Shown in pieces: positions 47,855-56,501 of a stretch of DNA of 64,000 bases. The position numbers and the translations under genes were made by a program. Source of the stretch: Tritrichomonas musculus (taxonomy: Eukaryota; Parabasalia; Tritrichomonadida; Tritrichomonadidae). The stretch's first letter is position 1. Every line of letters begins with the position of its first letter. Under the pieces are notes generated by a model. The model did no database searches. It saw only the letters and a list, made by a program, of their open reading frames with translations, and was not told the DNA's origin. Where the stretch lies: NCBI GenBank assembly GCA_039105265.1, contig JAPFFF010000062.1:1-64000 (forward strand), given 5' to 3'.

Positions 47855-48876
47855 TTGTATGTATGTAGTTTCCACTATTATCGATGCAAACTTCTAATCT
47901 TCTCATCAATTCATAAAACAAAGATTTAAAAAAAGTTTCACTTCTTAATGAAAAAAAACTTGATTTGCATCAAAAAGTTCTTTCTCGCTTTCAAATTCAT
48001 TTCCAACTGAGCTGTTCTTATGAGTACCGAAAATTCAAAAATCGCAAATGGAGAAATCTGGAGAATATGCAGGATGATCTAAAATTTTGAGTTTTGAATT
48101 AATCACGTAATCTTTAACAATTCTGGATGAATGACAAGGTGCTTTATCGTAATGTATATATAAATGCTTTTTCCATTTCTTTGATTTAACCATAAGTTCA
48201 GATTCTTCAATTTTATGCAAAATGTTTATGATGAAATGATTTGAGTCTATCTTTGTTAAGGATGACTTGACATCAATTAATTGAAATCCTTTCTCTTTTA
48301 CAAAAATAGTGAACATTGTCTTTTTTGAATAGTGAGAGTTTTCAACTCTTTCATCTAGTTCATCATTATCAATTACCTTTTTTTTTATTATGCTGGTAGA
48401 TGTATATGAACCAAGATTCATCTCCAGTTAAAATGAATTCAAATGATGAAGTTTCCTCTTTCCGTAAAAAACAAAATAATGACATTGATAAAAAAAAAAC
48501 GATTTTCTTTTGGTTCTTGGGTCAAAAAGTGCGGAACCCACTTATGATTCATATATTTCATACACAAATACTCAATGAGAACCCTTCTAACTGTATCATG
48601 CGATATGTTTAGCTCAAGGGCTATCTTTCTTGCAGAGGCAAATGGCTCTTTGGTGATATGATCCTCAATTGAAATAACCAACTCTTCATCGATAGGGCGC
48701 CATGAACGAGGTAAATCATTTAAGTCCTCTTGCCCAAGCTTTATTTCTTTCACCCAATAAAAGACTCTTGAACGTGACAGAGCTTCATTGCCATACGCAT
48801 CTTTAAGTTCTTTTACGATATCTTCGGTTTTGGTATTTTTACGATGAAAGTACTTGATGACATACCTTTGCTCCAT
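47855..48876 (-). pseudogene. Mariner transposase, inactivated
   Basis: The start codon at 48,876 opens a typical mariner N-terminus (MEQRYVIKYFHRKNTKTEDI) with the paired helix-turn-helix DNA-binding region; YVKEIK-like and ISIEDHI segments follow. The catalytic core shows all three acidic residues: D in TGDESWF near 48,430, D in HYDKAPCH and D in SICDF, the last two 34 residues apart, which is the D34D spacing of mariner. Later similarity (FGT..K, VGNEFESEKELFDA) continues to about 47,855. It is broken: there are frameshifts near 48,440 and 48,380, an in-frame TGA at about 48,033 where the family has TGG, and further stops before 47,860. A 578-bp element lies just beyond its 3' end. Confidence 0.85.
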
Positions 48877-49429
48877 TTAATAAATGAACAAAATTATAAA
48901 CGTATGAAAATACATTTAAAAACCTTTTATTCATTTTCAGTTTCAACATAAGATCTCATGTTTATATTCATAACAATAAAAATAGAGTGAGTGAATTTTA
49001 TTATGATTAAAAATAAAATAAAGAAAGATATAATAAGAAGTCTAGTTACTTATCGTCCACCCTATATATTAGAACACAGATTTACAGATTTAGTAAATAA
49101 AAGGTATAAATCATTTCAAAATAATCCAGATGATTTTAATGACAAATGGTTTAGAAGAATAGATTTTAAAAATATATGGGTTAGATATTCATGTAAAGTT
49201 TATTCATCAATAGCTGAACAGTCAAATAAATATTATTTAGGTAATAGTCAAATGAACTTTAATCCCATTAAATGTTTTAAACTTAACTCAACAGACCAAA
49301 GATTTTAGGTGGAATTATATTCTTGCCGCCATAATACAATCCCTGTCATATTACCAAATAACGAATCATTTGTGATTGAAATACAATTTTTACCATACAA
49401 GAAGAAGCTTTATATTTAAATGAATTGAA

Positions 49430-49831
49430 ATGACATATAAGACAATTGATGACATGTTCAAGAAATTTCCGTCGATGACACAATCAAGATTTTTTCCTCT
49501 TGAAAAACGCCATGGATTTACAGAAGAGGCAGTACTAAATTATTTAAAGAAAGTGGTGCATGATGTTAAGGTGCCGAAGGCTAAATACAAGAACATATAT
49601 TTGAAGCATTCAGGTAGTTATCAAATGGACACTTTCAAAAATGACAAAAATAAAGATGGATTAAATTATTCGATGTTAATTTATATTAACACAAGAAAGA
49701 CATACAGCTATCCAATGAACGGGAAGGGTGCAAAAGAAGTAGTTAAAGCTCTTAACTCATTTTTTGAAGAAGAACCAGATGTCTATTCGATATCATTAGT
49801 AATTTTATCATTTTTCCAAGAGAATAATTAA
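49430..49831 (+). pseudogene. Maverick integrase-like fragment (fossil part)
   Basis: A readable fragment of about 130 codons resembles the N-terminal half of the retroviral-type integrase carried by trichomonad Mavericks. Family-typical pieces include FPSMTQSRFFPLEKRHGFTE, VVHDVKVPKAKYKNIYLKHS and INTRKTYSYPMNGKGAKEVV. It is only part of an integrase, in a broken element, and is not expected to work. Confidence 0.7.
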
Positions 49832-50847
49832 TATTATTCATTTTTACTAAAAAGGTTAAGAATATTGCTATAGCATCCTGACTCCCCAAAAAAATGCAAA
49901 AATTCACCACATGAATTATCAATGATCATCACCTTCATTATTTCTTTAATGGTAGCATCAACTGTTTAATCATTAATATTTATTTTTATCATTTTGGTAT
50001 CATTTACAATGGTCTTGAATATTGAATCAGTTTAATCAAAACACTAATGAGATCAAAAACAAACATCTGCTATTATCTGTTGTTAAATGTTGATCACTTT
50101 TTATACATTGACTTCAAGATGTTGAACAATATTTCATTAAATAATGCTTCAAAAATTTCATTAATTGATGATATTTTTTAAAGATAAGAAGACCAAATCA
50201 TATGAATCAAAAATTTTAATTCATTATTTGCTATTTTGAATGCTTCTGTCCTCAACATTGAATTTTTAGCATGGGAAAAGGCCTTTAGATGGGAAAAGGC
50301 CTTTAGATATTTAACCGTTGATGCCACCAATAAAGAAATAATAAATGTAACCTTTTTTTTGTTAATTACTTGAAAATGAATGTTTTATATTTGTTGAAGC
50401 AGGAACTTTTCGAAATATGAATATTAATGTCAAATAAAATAAAAAAGTCAAGGACACGATAAACACTTTTTCTGAGTTTATCGTGCTCCAGACTTATTAA
50501 TTTTATTATATAATTGTAACAATTCGTTTTAGCATAAAAGCAGTTATTATTATACTCTATACTGTTTTTGTTGTTTATATCCGAAATTTGCTAAATTACT
50601 CCCAACTCCCTAAAATTCATAATTTCTCGTTATTTGTCTGCTTAACAAGAAATTGGCTAACAAAATTTAACGAAATTTGTAGTTATCAAAAATTTGGTTT
50701 TACCGGAAAAATTCGAAAAAACTTTAAATTCTTTTAAATAAAGGGTATATTTTTGTTAAAATAAATAAACCTTTTTTATTAATTATATAAAAGTATCAAA
50801 ATCAAATGATAATCAAATGATAATAAAAAAATATAAATGCCACTTTT
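49832..50847. other. Intergenic region with small repeats
   Basis: No gene is seen. Two small structures stand out: ATGGGAAAAGGCCTTTAG in two tandem copies (50,271-50,306), and the 10-bp inverted repeat CACGATAAAC / GTTTATCGTG (50,455-50,464 and 50,476-50,485) with an 11-base loop. The inverted repeat is in the 3' flank of the LRR gene, about 370 bp beyond its stop. Confidence 0.6.
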
Positions 50848-53151
50848 TTATTTTCTTAATGACGGTGGTGGATACATGATTATGAATTCTGGGCTTCTAT
50901 AAAAAGTTGACAATGAAATTGATATCAATCCTGATTCTTCTGCAAATTCAATTATTTGAAGATTTTTGCAATTGGAAAAAGCACCATCACATATTGTTGA
51001 AACTTTTGTTGGAATAAAAATCTCTTCAATACCTGAGTTTGAAAATGCATGTGATCCAATTGTTTGTAAATTAGAATTTGGTGAAATTTCAACTTTTGTC
51101 AGATTTTTACAATCAGAAAATGCACATTCACATATTGTTGAAACTTTTGATGGAATAACAATTTCTTCAATATTTGTATCATAAAATGCATGTGACCCAA
51201 TTGTTTGTAAATTAGAATTTGGTGAAACTTCAACTTTCGTCAGACTTTCGCAACAGTCAAATGCACGTTTGCCTATTGTTGAAACGTTTGATGGAATATA
51301 AATCTCTTCAATACCTGAGTTTGAAAATGCATATGATCCAATTGTTTGTAAATTAGAATTTGGTGAAATTTCAACTTTTGTCAGATTTTTACAATAGTAA
51401 AATGCATGTTCAAATATTGTTGAAACGTTTGATGGAATAAAAATCTCTTCAATATTTGAATGTGAAAATGCATATGATGAGATGATTTTGATATTTGATG
51501 GAATTGAAAATTTTTTGATGTCACGACGAACAAATAGAAGTTTGTCAAATTCTTCTCTAGTTGGATCTGTTTTGCCTAATAAATATTTGCCTTCGTTGAA
51601 TGTGAATTGACCATTCAATGGTGAAATTATAATCTTGGTCAATTTATTTGTTCCAGCACACCATCCTTCTCTCAATTCTCTCAAACTCGTTGGAAAATAA
51701 ATTTCTTCAATTTTTGAAAATAAAAATGCATGTGATCCAATTGTTTGTAAATTAGAATTTGGTGAAATTTCAACTTTCTTCAGATTTTTACAATCAGAAA
51801 ATGCACCATCGCATATTGTTAAAACTTTTGATGGAATAACAATTTCTTCAATTTTTGAAAATGAAAATGCATATGATCCAATTGTTTGTAAATTAGAATT
51901 TGGTGAAATTTCAACTTTCGTTAGATAATAGCAATTGTAAAATGCACATTCACATATTGTTGAAACTTTTGATGGAATAACAATTTCTTCAATATTTGTA
52001 TCATAAAATGCATGTGACCCAATTGTTTGTAAATTAGAATTTGGTGAAATTTCAACTTTCGTCAGACTTTCGCAACAGTCAAATGCACGTTTGCCTATTG
52101 TTGATACTTTTGATGGAATATAAATTTCTTCAATACCTGAGTCTGAAAATGCAGATGATCCAATTGTTTGTAAATTAGAATTTGGTGAAAAATCAACTTT
52201 CGTTAGAATTTCGCAATTGGAAAAAGCACCATCACATATTGTTGAAACTTTTGTTGGAATAAAAATCTCTTCAATACCTGAGCTTGAAAATGCATATGAT
52301 CCAATTGTTTGTAAATTAGAATTTGGTGAAAATTCAACTTTCATCAGATTTTCGCAGAAGTAAAATGCATCTTCACATATTGTTGAAACGTTTGATGAAA
52401 TAAAAATCTCTTCAATCTCTGATTTTGAAAATGCATATGATGAGATGATTTTGATATTTGATGGAATTGAAAATTTTTTGATGTCACGACGAACAAATAG
52501 AAGTTTGTCAAATTCTTCTCTAGTTGGATCTGTTTTGCCTAATAAATATTTGTCTTCGTTGAATGTGAATTGACCATTCAATGGTGAAATTATAATCTTG
52601 GTCAATTTATTTGTTCCAGCACACCATCCTTCTCTCAATTCTCTCAAACTCGTTGGAAAATAAATTTCTTCAATTTTTGAGTATGAAAATGAACGATAGA
52701 AAATTGTGTTGACTGCTGAATCTTCTAAAAATTTGATGCTTTTGATATTCCAATCTGTGCCCGTAATGCTGGTGATTAAGTATTCGGTAGATTCATATTG
52801 AAATGTACGTGGAATAACAACGTGTGCAATGTTATTGATTTTAAATAATGAGGCTGTTTTCTTTCTTCGATCGATTTTGAAGGTCAGATCTTTAGTATGA
52901 TTCTCAATCGTTTCACTGAGATAAATTTGAATTAAATCTATATCACCCAACTTGCATGCATCATGTAATTTGTATGAAATTTCTTTAAATTCGTCTTCTG
53001 AATGTAGTTGATTAGAATTTGTGAGAAGATCGAGGATTTTTTCTTTCTTTTCTTTAGACAATAGTGAATCAATATCTTTTTTATATTGATCAACAGGAAT
53101 TTTGAACTTTTTTGATTCCAATGTCGAGCTTAGTGCGTTTTCTCCTTTCAT
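50848..53151 (-). CDS. BspA-like leucine-rich-repeat protein (LRR_5)
   Basis: A 767-aa protein of the BspA-like family that is hugely expanded in trichomonads, some members of which are surface adhesion candidates. The first 80 residues are charged and helical and include an ankyrin-like piece (LHDACKLGDIDLIQIYL). From about residue 130 on it is built of 23-residue LRR_5 repeats with the pattern IGSYAFSNSGIEEI(F/Y)IPSKVS and LTKVEISPNSNLQT. There is no N-terminal signal peptide and no C-terminal membrane span, so this member is probably cytosolic or exported by another route. An 80-residue block (about 157-237) recurs almost exactly at 476-558; it includes REGWCAGTNKLTKIIISPLN and KYLLGKTDPTREEFDKLLF. 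The ATG at 53,151 is the first in frame after AT-rich DNA. The opposite-strand frame here is a shadow. Confidence 0.92.
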   Translation of the reverse strand: MKGENALSSTLESKKFKIPVDQYKKDIDSLLSKEKKEKILDLLTNSNQLHSEDEFKEISYKLHDACKLGDIDLIQIYLSETIENHTKDLTFKIDRRKKTASLFKINNIAHVVIPRTFQYESTEYLITSITGTDWNIKSIKFLEDSAVNTIFYRSFSYSKIEEIYFPTSLRELREGWCAGTNKLTKIIISPLNGQFTFNEDKYLLGKTDPTREEFDKLLFVRRDIKKFSIPSNIKIISSYAFSKSEIEEIFISSNVSTICEDAFYFCENLMKVEFSPNSNLQTIGSYAFSSSGIEEIFIPTKVSTICDGAFSNCEILTKVDFSPNSNLQTIGSSAFSDSGIEEIYIPSKVSTIGKRAFDCCESLTKVEISPNSNLQTIGSHAFYDTNIEEIVIPSKVSTICECAFYNCYYLTKVEISPNSNLQTIGSYAFSFSKIEEIVIPSKVLTICDGAFSDCKNLKKVEISPNSNLQTIGSHAFLFSKIEEIYFPTSLRELREGWCAGTNKLTKIIISPLNGQFTFNEGKYLLGKTDPTREEFDKLLFVRRDIKKFSIPSNIKIISSYAFSHSNIEEIFIPSNVSTIFEHAFYYCKNLTKVEISPNSNLQTIGSYAFSNSGIEEIYIPSNVSTIGKRAFDCCESLTKVEVSPNSNLQTIGSHAFYDTNIEEIVIPSKVSTICECAFSDCKNLTKVEISPNSNLQTIGSHAFSNSGIEEIFIPTKVSTICDGAFSNCKNLQIIEFAEESGLISISLSTFYRSPEFIIMYPPPSLRK
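51475..52690. repeat. 963-bp internal duplication in the LRR gene
   Basis: The DNA at about 51,480-51,725 is nearly identical to that at 52,443-52,688, an offset of 963 bp or 321 codons. Its high identity compared with the surrounding 69-bp LRR units shows a recent in-frame duplication or conversion that lengthened the repeat domain. Confidence 0.8.
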
Positions 53152-53665
53152 TTATATATATTTTATAAACTCAAAATCAAAAGTCAGACCACTTTTTAAT
53201 ATTAAAAATGGGCTGAGATTTGAATTTCAATTTATATTAAATTTTTGCTAGAAAAATAATTCAGAAAAAGTTATTTTTTTGAACTTTTTCAGAAATTATT
53301 ATCAATATATTATTAGAGTTTTCTTATTTATATAAAACCAAATATACTCTCAATCTTTATGCCATTGTATTCAACAATCACATATACAATAAAATCAATC
53401 AAAAAACACAAAACATATGAATTACAAACAATATAAAATCTTTTTTAAATAATTTACCGCCTCTTATAAAGTCGGATTCAAAATACAATGGACAAACTTT
53501 TTGAATATACCAAGGTCAAATTTATAAATCTATAAGGTCAATTGGTCCCAAGTTGAATGATTTTTTTTTTGAGAAACATTGAAAAAAAAATTGAATGATG
53601 TCCCAATCATTTTTGAATTCGGCTTTAAATTTCTATAAAAAAAAGCACACTTATTCACAGATACT
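53152..53665. other. Intergenic spacer between the LRR and VPS9 genes
   Basis: AT-rich DNA that holds the 5' flank of the LRR gene and the 3' flank of the VPS9 gene, both on the minus strand. I see no RNA gene or mobile element. Confidence 0.6.
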
Positions 53666-54979
53666 CTACTTTTCATCTTTTGTCAGCTCGTCTAGGATTG
53701 CCTGGCACTGGACCGACGCCGCTGACACTGTCGCCCGCGCGTACTCGAAAGGGCCGGAGAGCCCGTCTGGCGGCGCGAAGTCGAGAATGAATCTGAAGAT
53801 CTGCTCCTGGTTTGGCAGGTCGCTTGCGACAAGCACAACGAGGAAGAGGCCAAATATCGTGTCAAATGACTGCGCATCGTCGTTATCTGGTCCCTCACAC
53901 ACAAAAAGTCGAAGCTCTGTGAGCGCTGTGTGAACGGCGGCCAGAAGGTCGAGCGGCGTGATGTGAAACGCAAGCGACGTCAGCTGCCGCGATGCGCGCG
54001 TGAGCTTCTCGCTCTTTGCGACGACTTCGCGAAGGCTCTCGCTGGGCGCGTGCGCTGGGAGGAACGCTGGCGATGCTCCGGTGTGTTGAATTGTTATTTG
54101 GTCGGACAGGAGGTTGAATTTGCATTCAATTTCTGGGAAGAAAAATGACGGTTTGAACGATATCGCGTAGTTGTAAACGGCCCGGAAATATATTAGTGAA
54201 AATATGGATACTTCGGTGGATTCTGTCAGTTTGAAGAATTGGCTCATCTGCTGCATCAGGTGGACAGTGGAATTGGTGAAAACATCTGGAGATGCCATGT
54301 TTTCTTCTGTAAATAATCTTTCGATATCTTCGTGGAATTTGAAGTCCGAGTGGTAAAATAATTGGTCAAACTTCTCTTGTAATGGATGGTCAAATAAAAA
54401 AAGAGCTCGGCGATCATAATTGGGCTTCATTCCGGTAATTATATGTAATAACACATTGGCTTGCGAATTAACATCTGTTAATATTAAATCATCGGCAGAG
54501 ATCTGTGAAACAATAATTGAATCGGTTTCTGCTATCGAGATTGACTTGTCTGAATCTGTTAACAAATATCGAAATAAAGCTTCTTCATCAAAAACAATAA
54601 GCATGGCATTAATTATTTTTTGTTCAACTGCTAATGCATCTAGAAGAGAATCTGTTCGTTTAATCGAAATTTGATAGCTTTCACACCTAGTATAATATAA
54701 CTCTAATTGAAGGAAAAAATGTTTGTGTGCACGAAATACTGATGAAGGTATTAATGATAATGAAAGTTGCGGAAAATGTGGTTTTTCTGGAGCTGATGGT
54801 AAAAGTCTAAATTCTCTAAAATTTTTAATTTTTGAAATAGTTTCTGCAAGCTTGATTTGCCTGGTTTGTGTATCATTTAGATTATTGGGTGAATCGAATT
54901 GTACAAAAGGAACAATCCATTGATTTTCAAAAAGCCAAACGTTGAAGGGATCTGATGTAAATGAAACTTCGTTATTCAT
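53666..54979 (-). CDS. VPS9-domain protein, putative Rab5-type GEF
   Basis: A 437-aa protein whose last 97 residues fit the VPS9 domain, the exchange factor domain for Rab5-family GTPases at early endosomes. The region starts at TPLDLLAAVHTALTEL (residue 341), has the acidic stretch GPDNDDAQSFDTIFGLFLVV, then FRFILDFAPPDGLSGPFEY and a final helix AASVQCQAILDEL. The N-terminal 330 residues are mostly helical and unassigned, as in many trichomonad members. The ATG at 54,979 is preceded by about 34 bp of AT-rich DNA and then a mobile element. From about 53,690 to 54,115 the coding sequence is strikingly GC-rich, with codons ending in G or C, while the 5' two thirds match the AT-rich style of the neighbours. 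The call rests on pattern memory; no alignment was run. Confidence 0.75.
   Translation of the reverse strand: MNNEVSFTSDPFNVWLFENQWIVPFVQFDSPNNLNDTQTRQIKLAETISKIKNFREFRLLPSAPEKPHFPQLSLSLIPSSVFRAHKHFFLQLELYYTRCESYQISIKRTDSLLDALAVEQKIINAMLIVFDEEALFRYLLTDSDKSISIAETDSIIVSQISADDLILTDVNSQANVLLHIITGMKPNYDRRALFLFDHPLQEKFDQLFYHSDFKFHEDIERLFTEENMASPDVFTNSTVHLMQQMSQFFKLTESTEVSIFSLIYFRAVYNYAISFKPSFFFPEIECKFNLLSDQITIQHTGASPAFLPAHAPSESLREVVAKSEKLTRASRQLTSLAFHITPLDLLAAVHTALTELRLFVCEGPDNDDAQSFDTIFGLFLVVLVASDLPNQEQIFRFILDFAPPDGLSGPFEYARATVSAASVQCQAILDELTKDEK
53690..54115. other. GC-rich island inside the VPS9 gene
   Basis: About 425 bp with many GCGCG and CGTCG words, unlike anything else in the window apart from the tRNA genes. 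It coincides with the C-terminal third of the VPS9 protein and leaves the frame open, so it is not an insertion that breaks the gene. The shift is mostly at third codon positions. Confidence 0.85.
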
Positions 54980-55020
54980 ATCTTTGAATTTGAAAAAGTT
55001 CTCTTAAATTCAATTCATTT

Positions 55021-55881
55021 AAAGGTCGTACAACTGAATTTTAACAGTAAAACTCAATGATTGGTTTGTTTAAACTAATTATATTTTATTATAATAATAA
55101 TAATCAGTTTTATAAATATTTGCATCGTACAAAATTCAAATTAAAATAAAAACTAAAAGGATATAAGTATATATTAAATTTTCTTCAGAAAATAAATTTG
55201 AGTATTTTATCTCAATTTATTTTAATTATTTTTGATAAGAGTTTTATAACACTTTATAAAAATTTAGAATAGCGATAACTTTTTATATAATTTATTTTAA
55301 TCATTAGTTCTTTTGATATCTTTTTATATGCTTTTAAAACATTAAGTGTTATATAAAAATAGTTATTATTATTGAAAAAAAAAATTCATTTTTTAGCTAA
55401 AAATGCAGAAAAATTGAATTTGTTGAATTATTAAATGATGATTTTAAAAAAATTGGACGTTACAGGAGCCAAATGACGAATACAATTTTATTTATATGCA
55501 TTTACTTTCTAATATATTTGAATTTCATTCTAAATCAAATGTCAGTTTTTTCTAAAAATGAAGATTTAGTTGATTGGTTTCATAAATAAAAAAAGTTTAA
55601 TATTTCAATTACTGAAGGATTTCGTCAAAAAGTAAAATATTATTTGTATAACACATAGTATATCCATTCAAATGACATCTATATTTTTTAAATGATGCAA
55701 ATATATAAGAAATCGATATATATTGAATTTTAATTAAAGTCTTTATTTCAACCATTACATTTTATAATATTGGATATAAAATATATAAATTATATATTAT
55801 AATTATTAAATAAATTATTTATTAAGATAAATATAAATTTATTTAATTTTATTTTTTATTCAATTTAGTTGTACGACCTTT
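55021..55881. mobile_element. 861-bp non-autonomous element with 8-bp target duplication
   Basis: The ends are inverted repeats, AAAGGTCGTACAACTGAATT on the left and AAAGGTCGTACAACTAAATT inverted on the right, flanked by ATTCATTT on both sides (55,013-55,020 and 55,882-55,889). An 8-bp duplication fits the hAT superfamily. The interior is very AT-rich and has no useful open frame, so it would need a transposase from elsewhere. It inserted about 40 bp before the VPS9 start codon and therefore may supply or displace that gene's promoter. Confidence 0.82.
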
Positions 55882-55889
55882 ATTCATTT

Positions 55890-56501
55890 GAATTTTTTTT
55901 TCCCTGAAATTTTGTTCCATTTTGATGATTTGACACAAACATTGAACACTAACCAAATCTGTTTTATATAAAACTATGCTTTGAAAATAAAAAGAGATAA
56001 AACTTTTTGTATAAACAAATCATTGAATTATTTACTATCTTAATAAATTGCTAAATTTTAATTAAATATCATAATAAATAATAGATATATCTGTTATATT
56101 TTTATATATTTTTAATATATTTTTTAATAATTATTATATTATAAATTAAATATATATTTTATGAAATATTTTATAGGATATGATTAAAATATTAATTTTT
56201 AATATGTCAATAAGTCTGAGATTTAAAAAATTGTTTTTCTGCTTGAAAATTCTTAGAATACAAGAAAAAACCCTCTGATAATAACCATTACTCTATATTT
56301 ATCAATTACAATTAGAACAAAAAGCAAACCCATATTTCATATATTTTAATTTAATTTTTATTTATCATTAAATAAACTTATTATGAACATTTATAGAATA
56401 AACAAATTTACAATTAAAACCGAAAATTCACATTAAGCTGAGGCCAGCTTTAAATTAAAAAACGATCTAAATAACATTGTCTAAAAATTTACATTTATAA
56501 A
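55890..56501. other. AT-rich intergenic DNA
   Basis: Extremely AT-rich, with dense TATA and AATAAT words between about 56,040 and 56,200. It is the 3' flank of the coiled-coil gene; nothing else was recognised. Confidence 0.6.

Larger units (their letters stand above)
46460..49062. mobile_element. Mariner-family DNA transposon, expanded by later insertions
   Basis: Terminal inverted repeats of about 25 bp bound the element: GGGTGGATGATAAGTAACAA at 46,460 and, inverted, GGGTGGACGATAAGTAACTA ending at 49,062. Both are flanked by TA, the mariner target duplication. A mariner transposase relic lies on the minus strand at 47,855-48,876. At 2.6 kb it is about twice the usual mariner length. A 578-bp long-TIR element accounts for part of the excess, and a stretch with three palindromes (46,740-47,250) for much of the rest. 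It was inserted into a protein-like part of a Maverick fossil. Confidence 0.85.
45985..49831 (+). mobile_element. Maverick (Polinton) fossil, split by a mariner
   Basis: This is a decayed virus-like DNA element of the Maverick/Polinton family, which is abundant in trichomonads. The clearest part is an integrase-like fragment at 49,430-49,831. Upstream, protein-like fragments at about 45,985-46,456 and 49,065-49,308, on either side of a mariner insertion, may belong to a second element gene that I cannot name. The element is broken in several places and is not whole: no capsid, DNA polymerase or ATPase part is visible and no terminal inverted repeats were found. The number and spread of breaks, and the mariner inside it that has itself decayed, suggest an old copy. 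The outer limits are uncertain. Confidence 0.6.

Noticed and set aside
48400-48612. Plus-strand frame over the mariner transposase
   Set aside because: It is an antisense shadow; the minus strand has the transposase motifs.
50966-51184. Plus-strand frame inside the LRR gene
   Set aside because: It is an antisense shadow of the regular repeats.
53595-54148. Several GC-rich open frames overlapping the VPS9 gene on both strands
   Set aside because: GC-rich DNA has few stops in any frame; only the 437-codon frame continues into AT-rich sequence and shows a domain.
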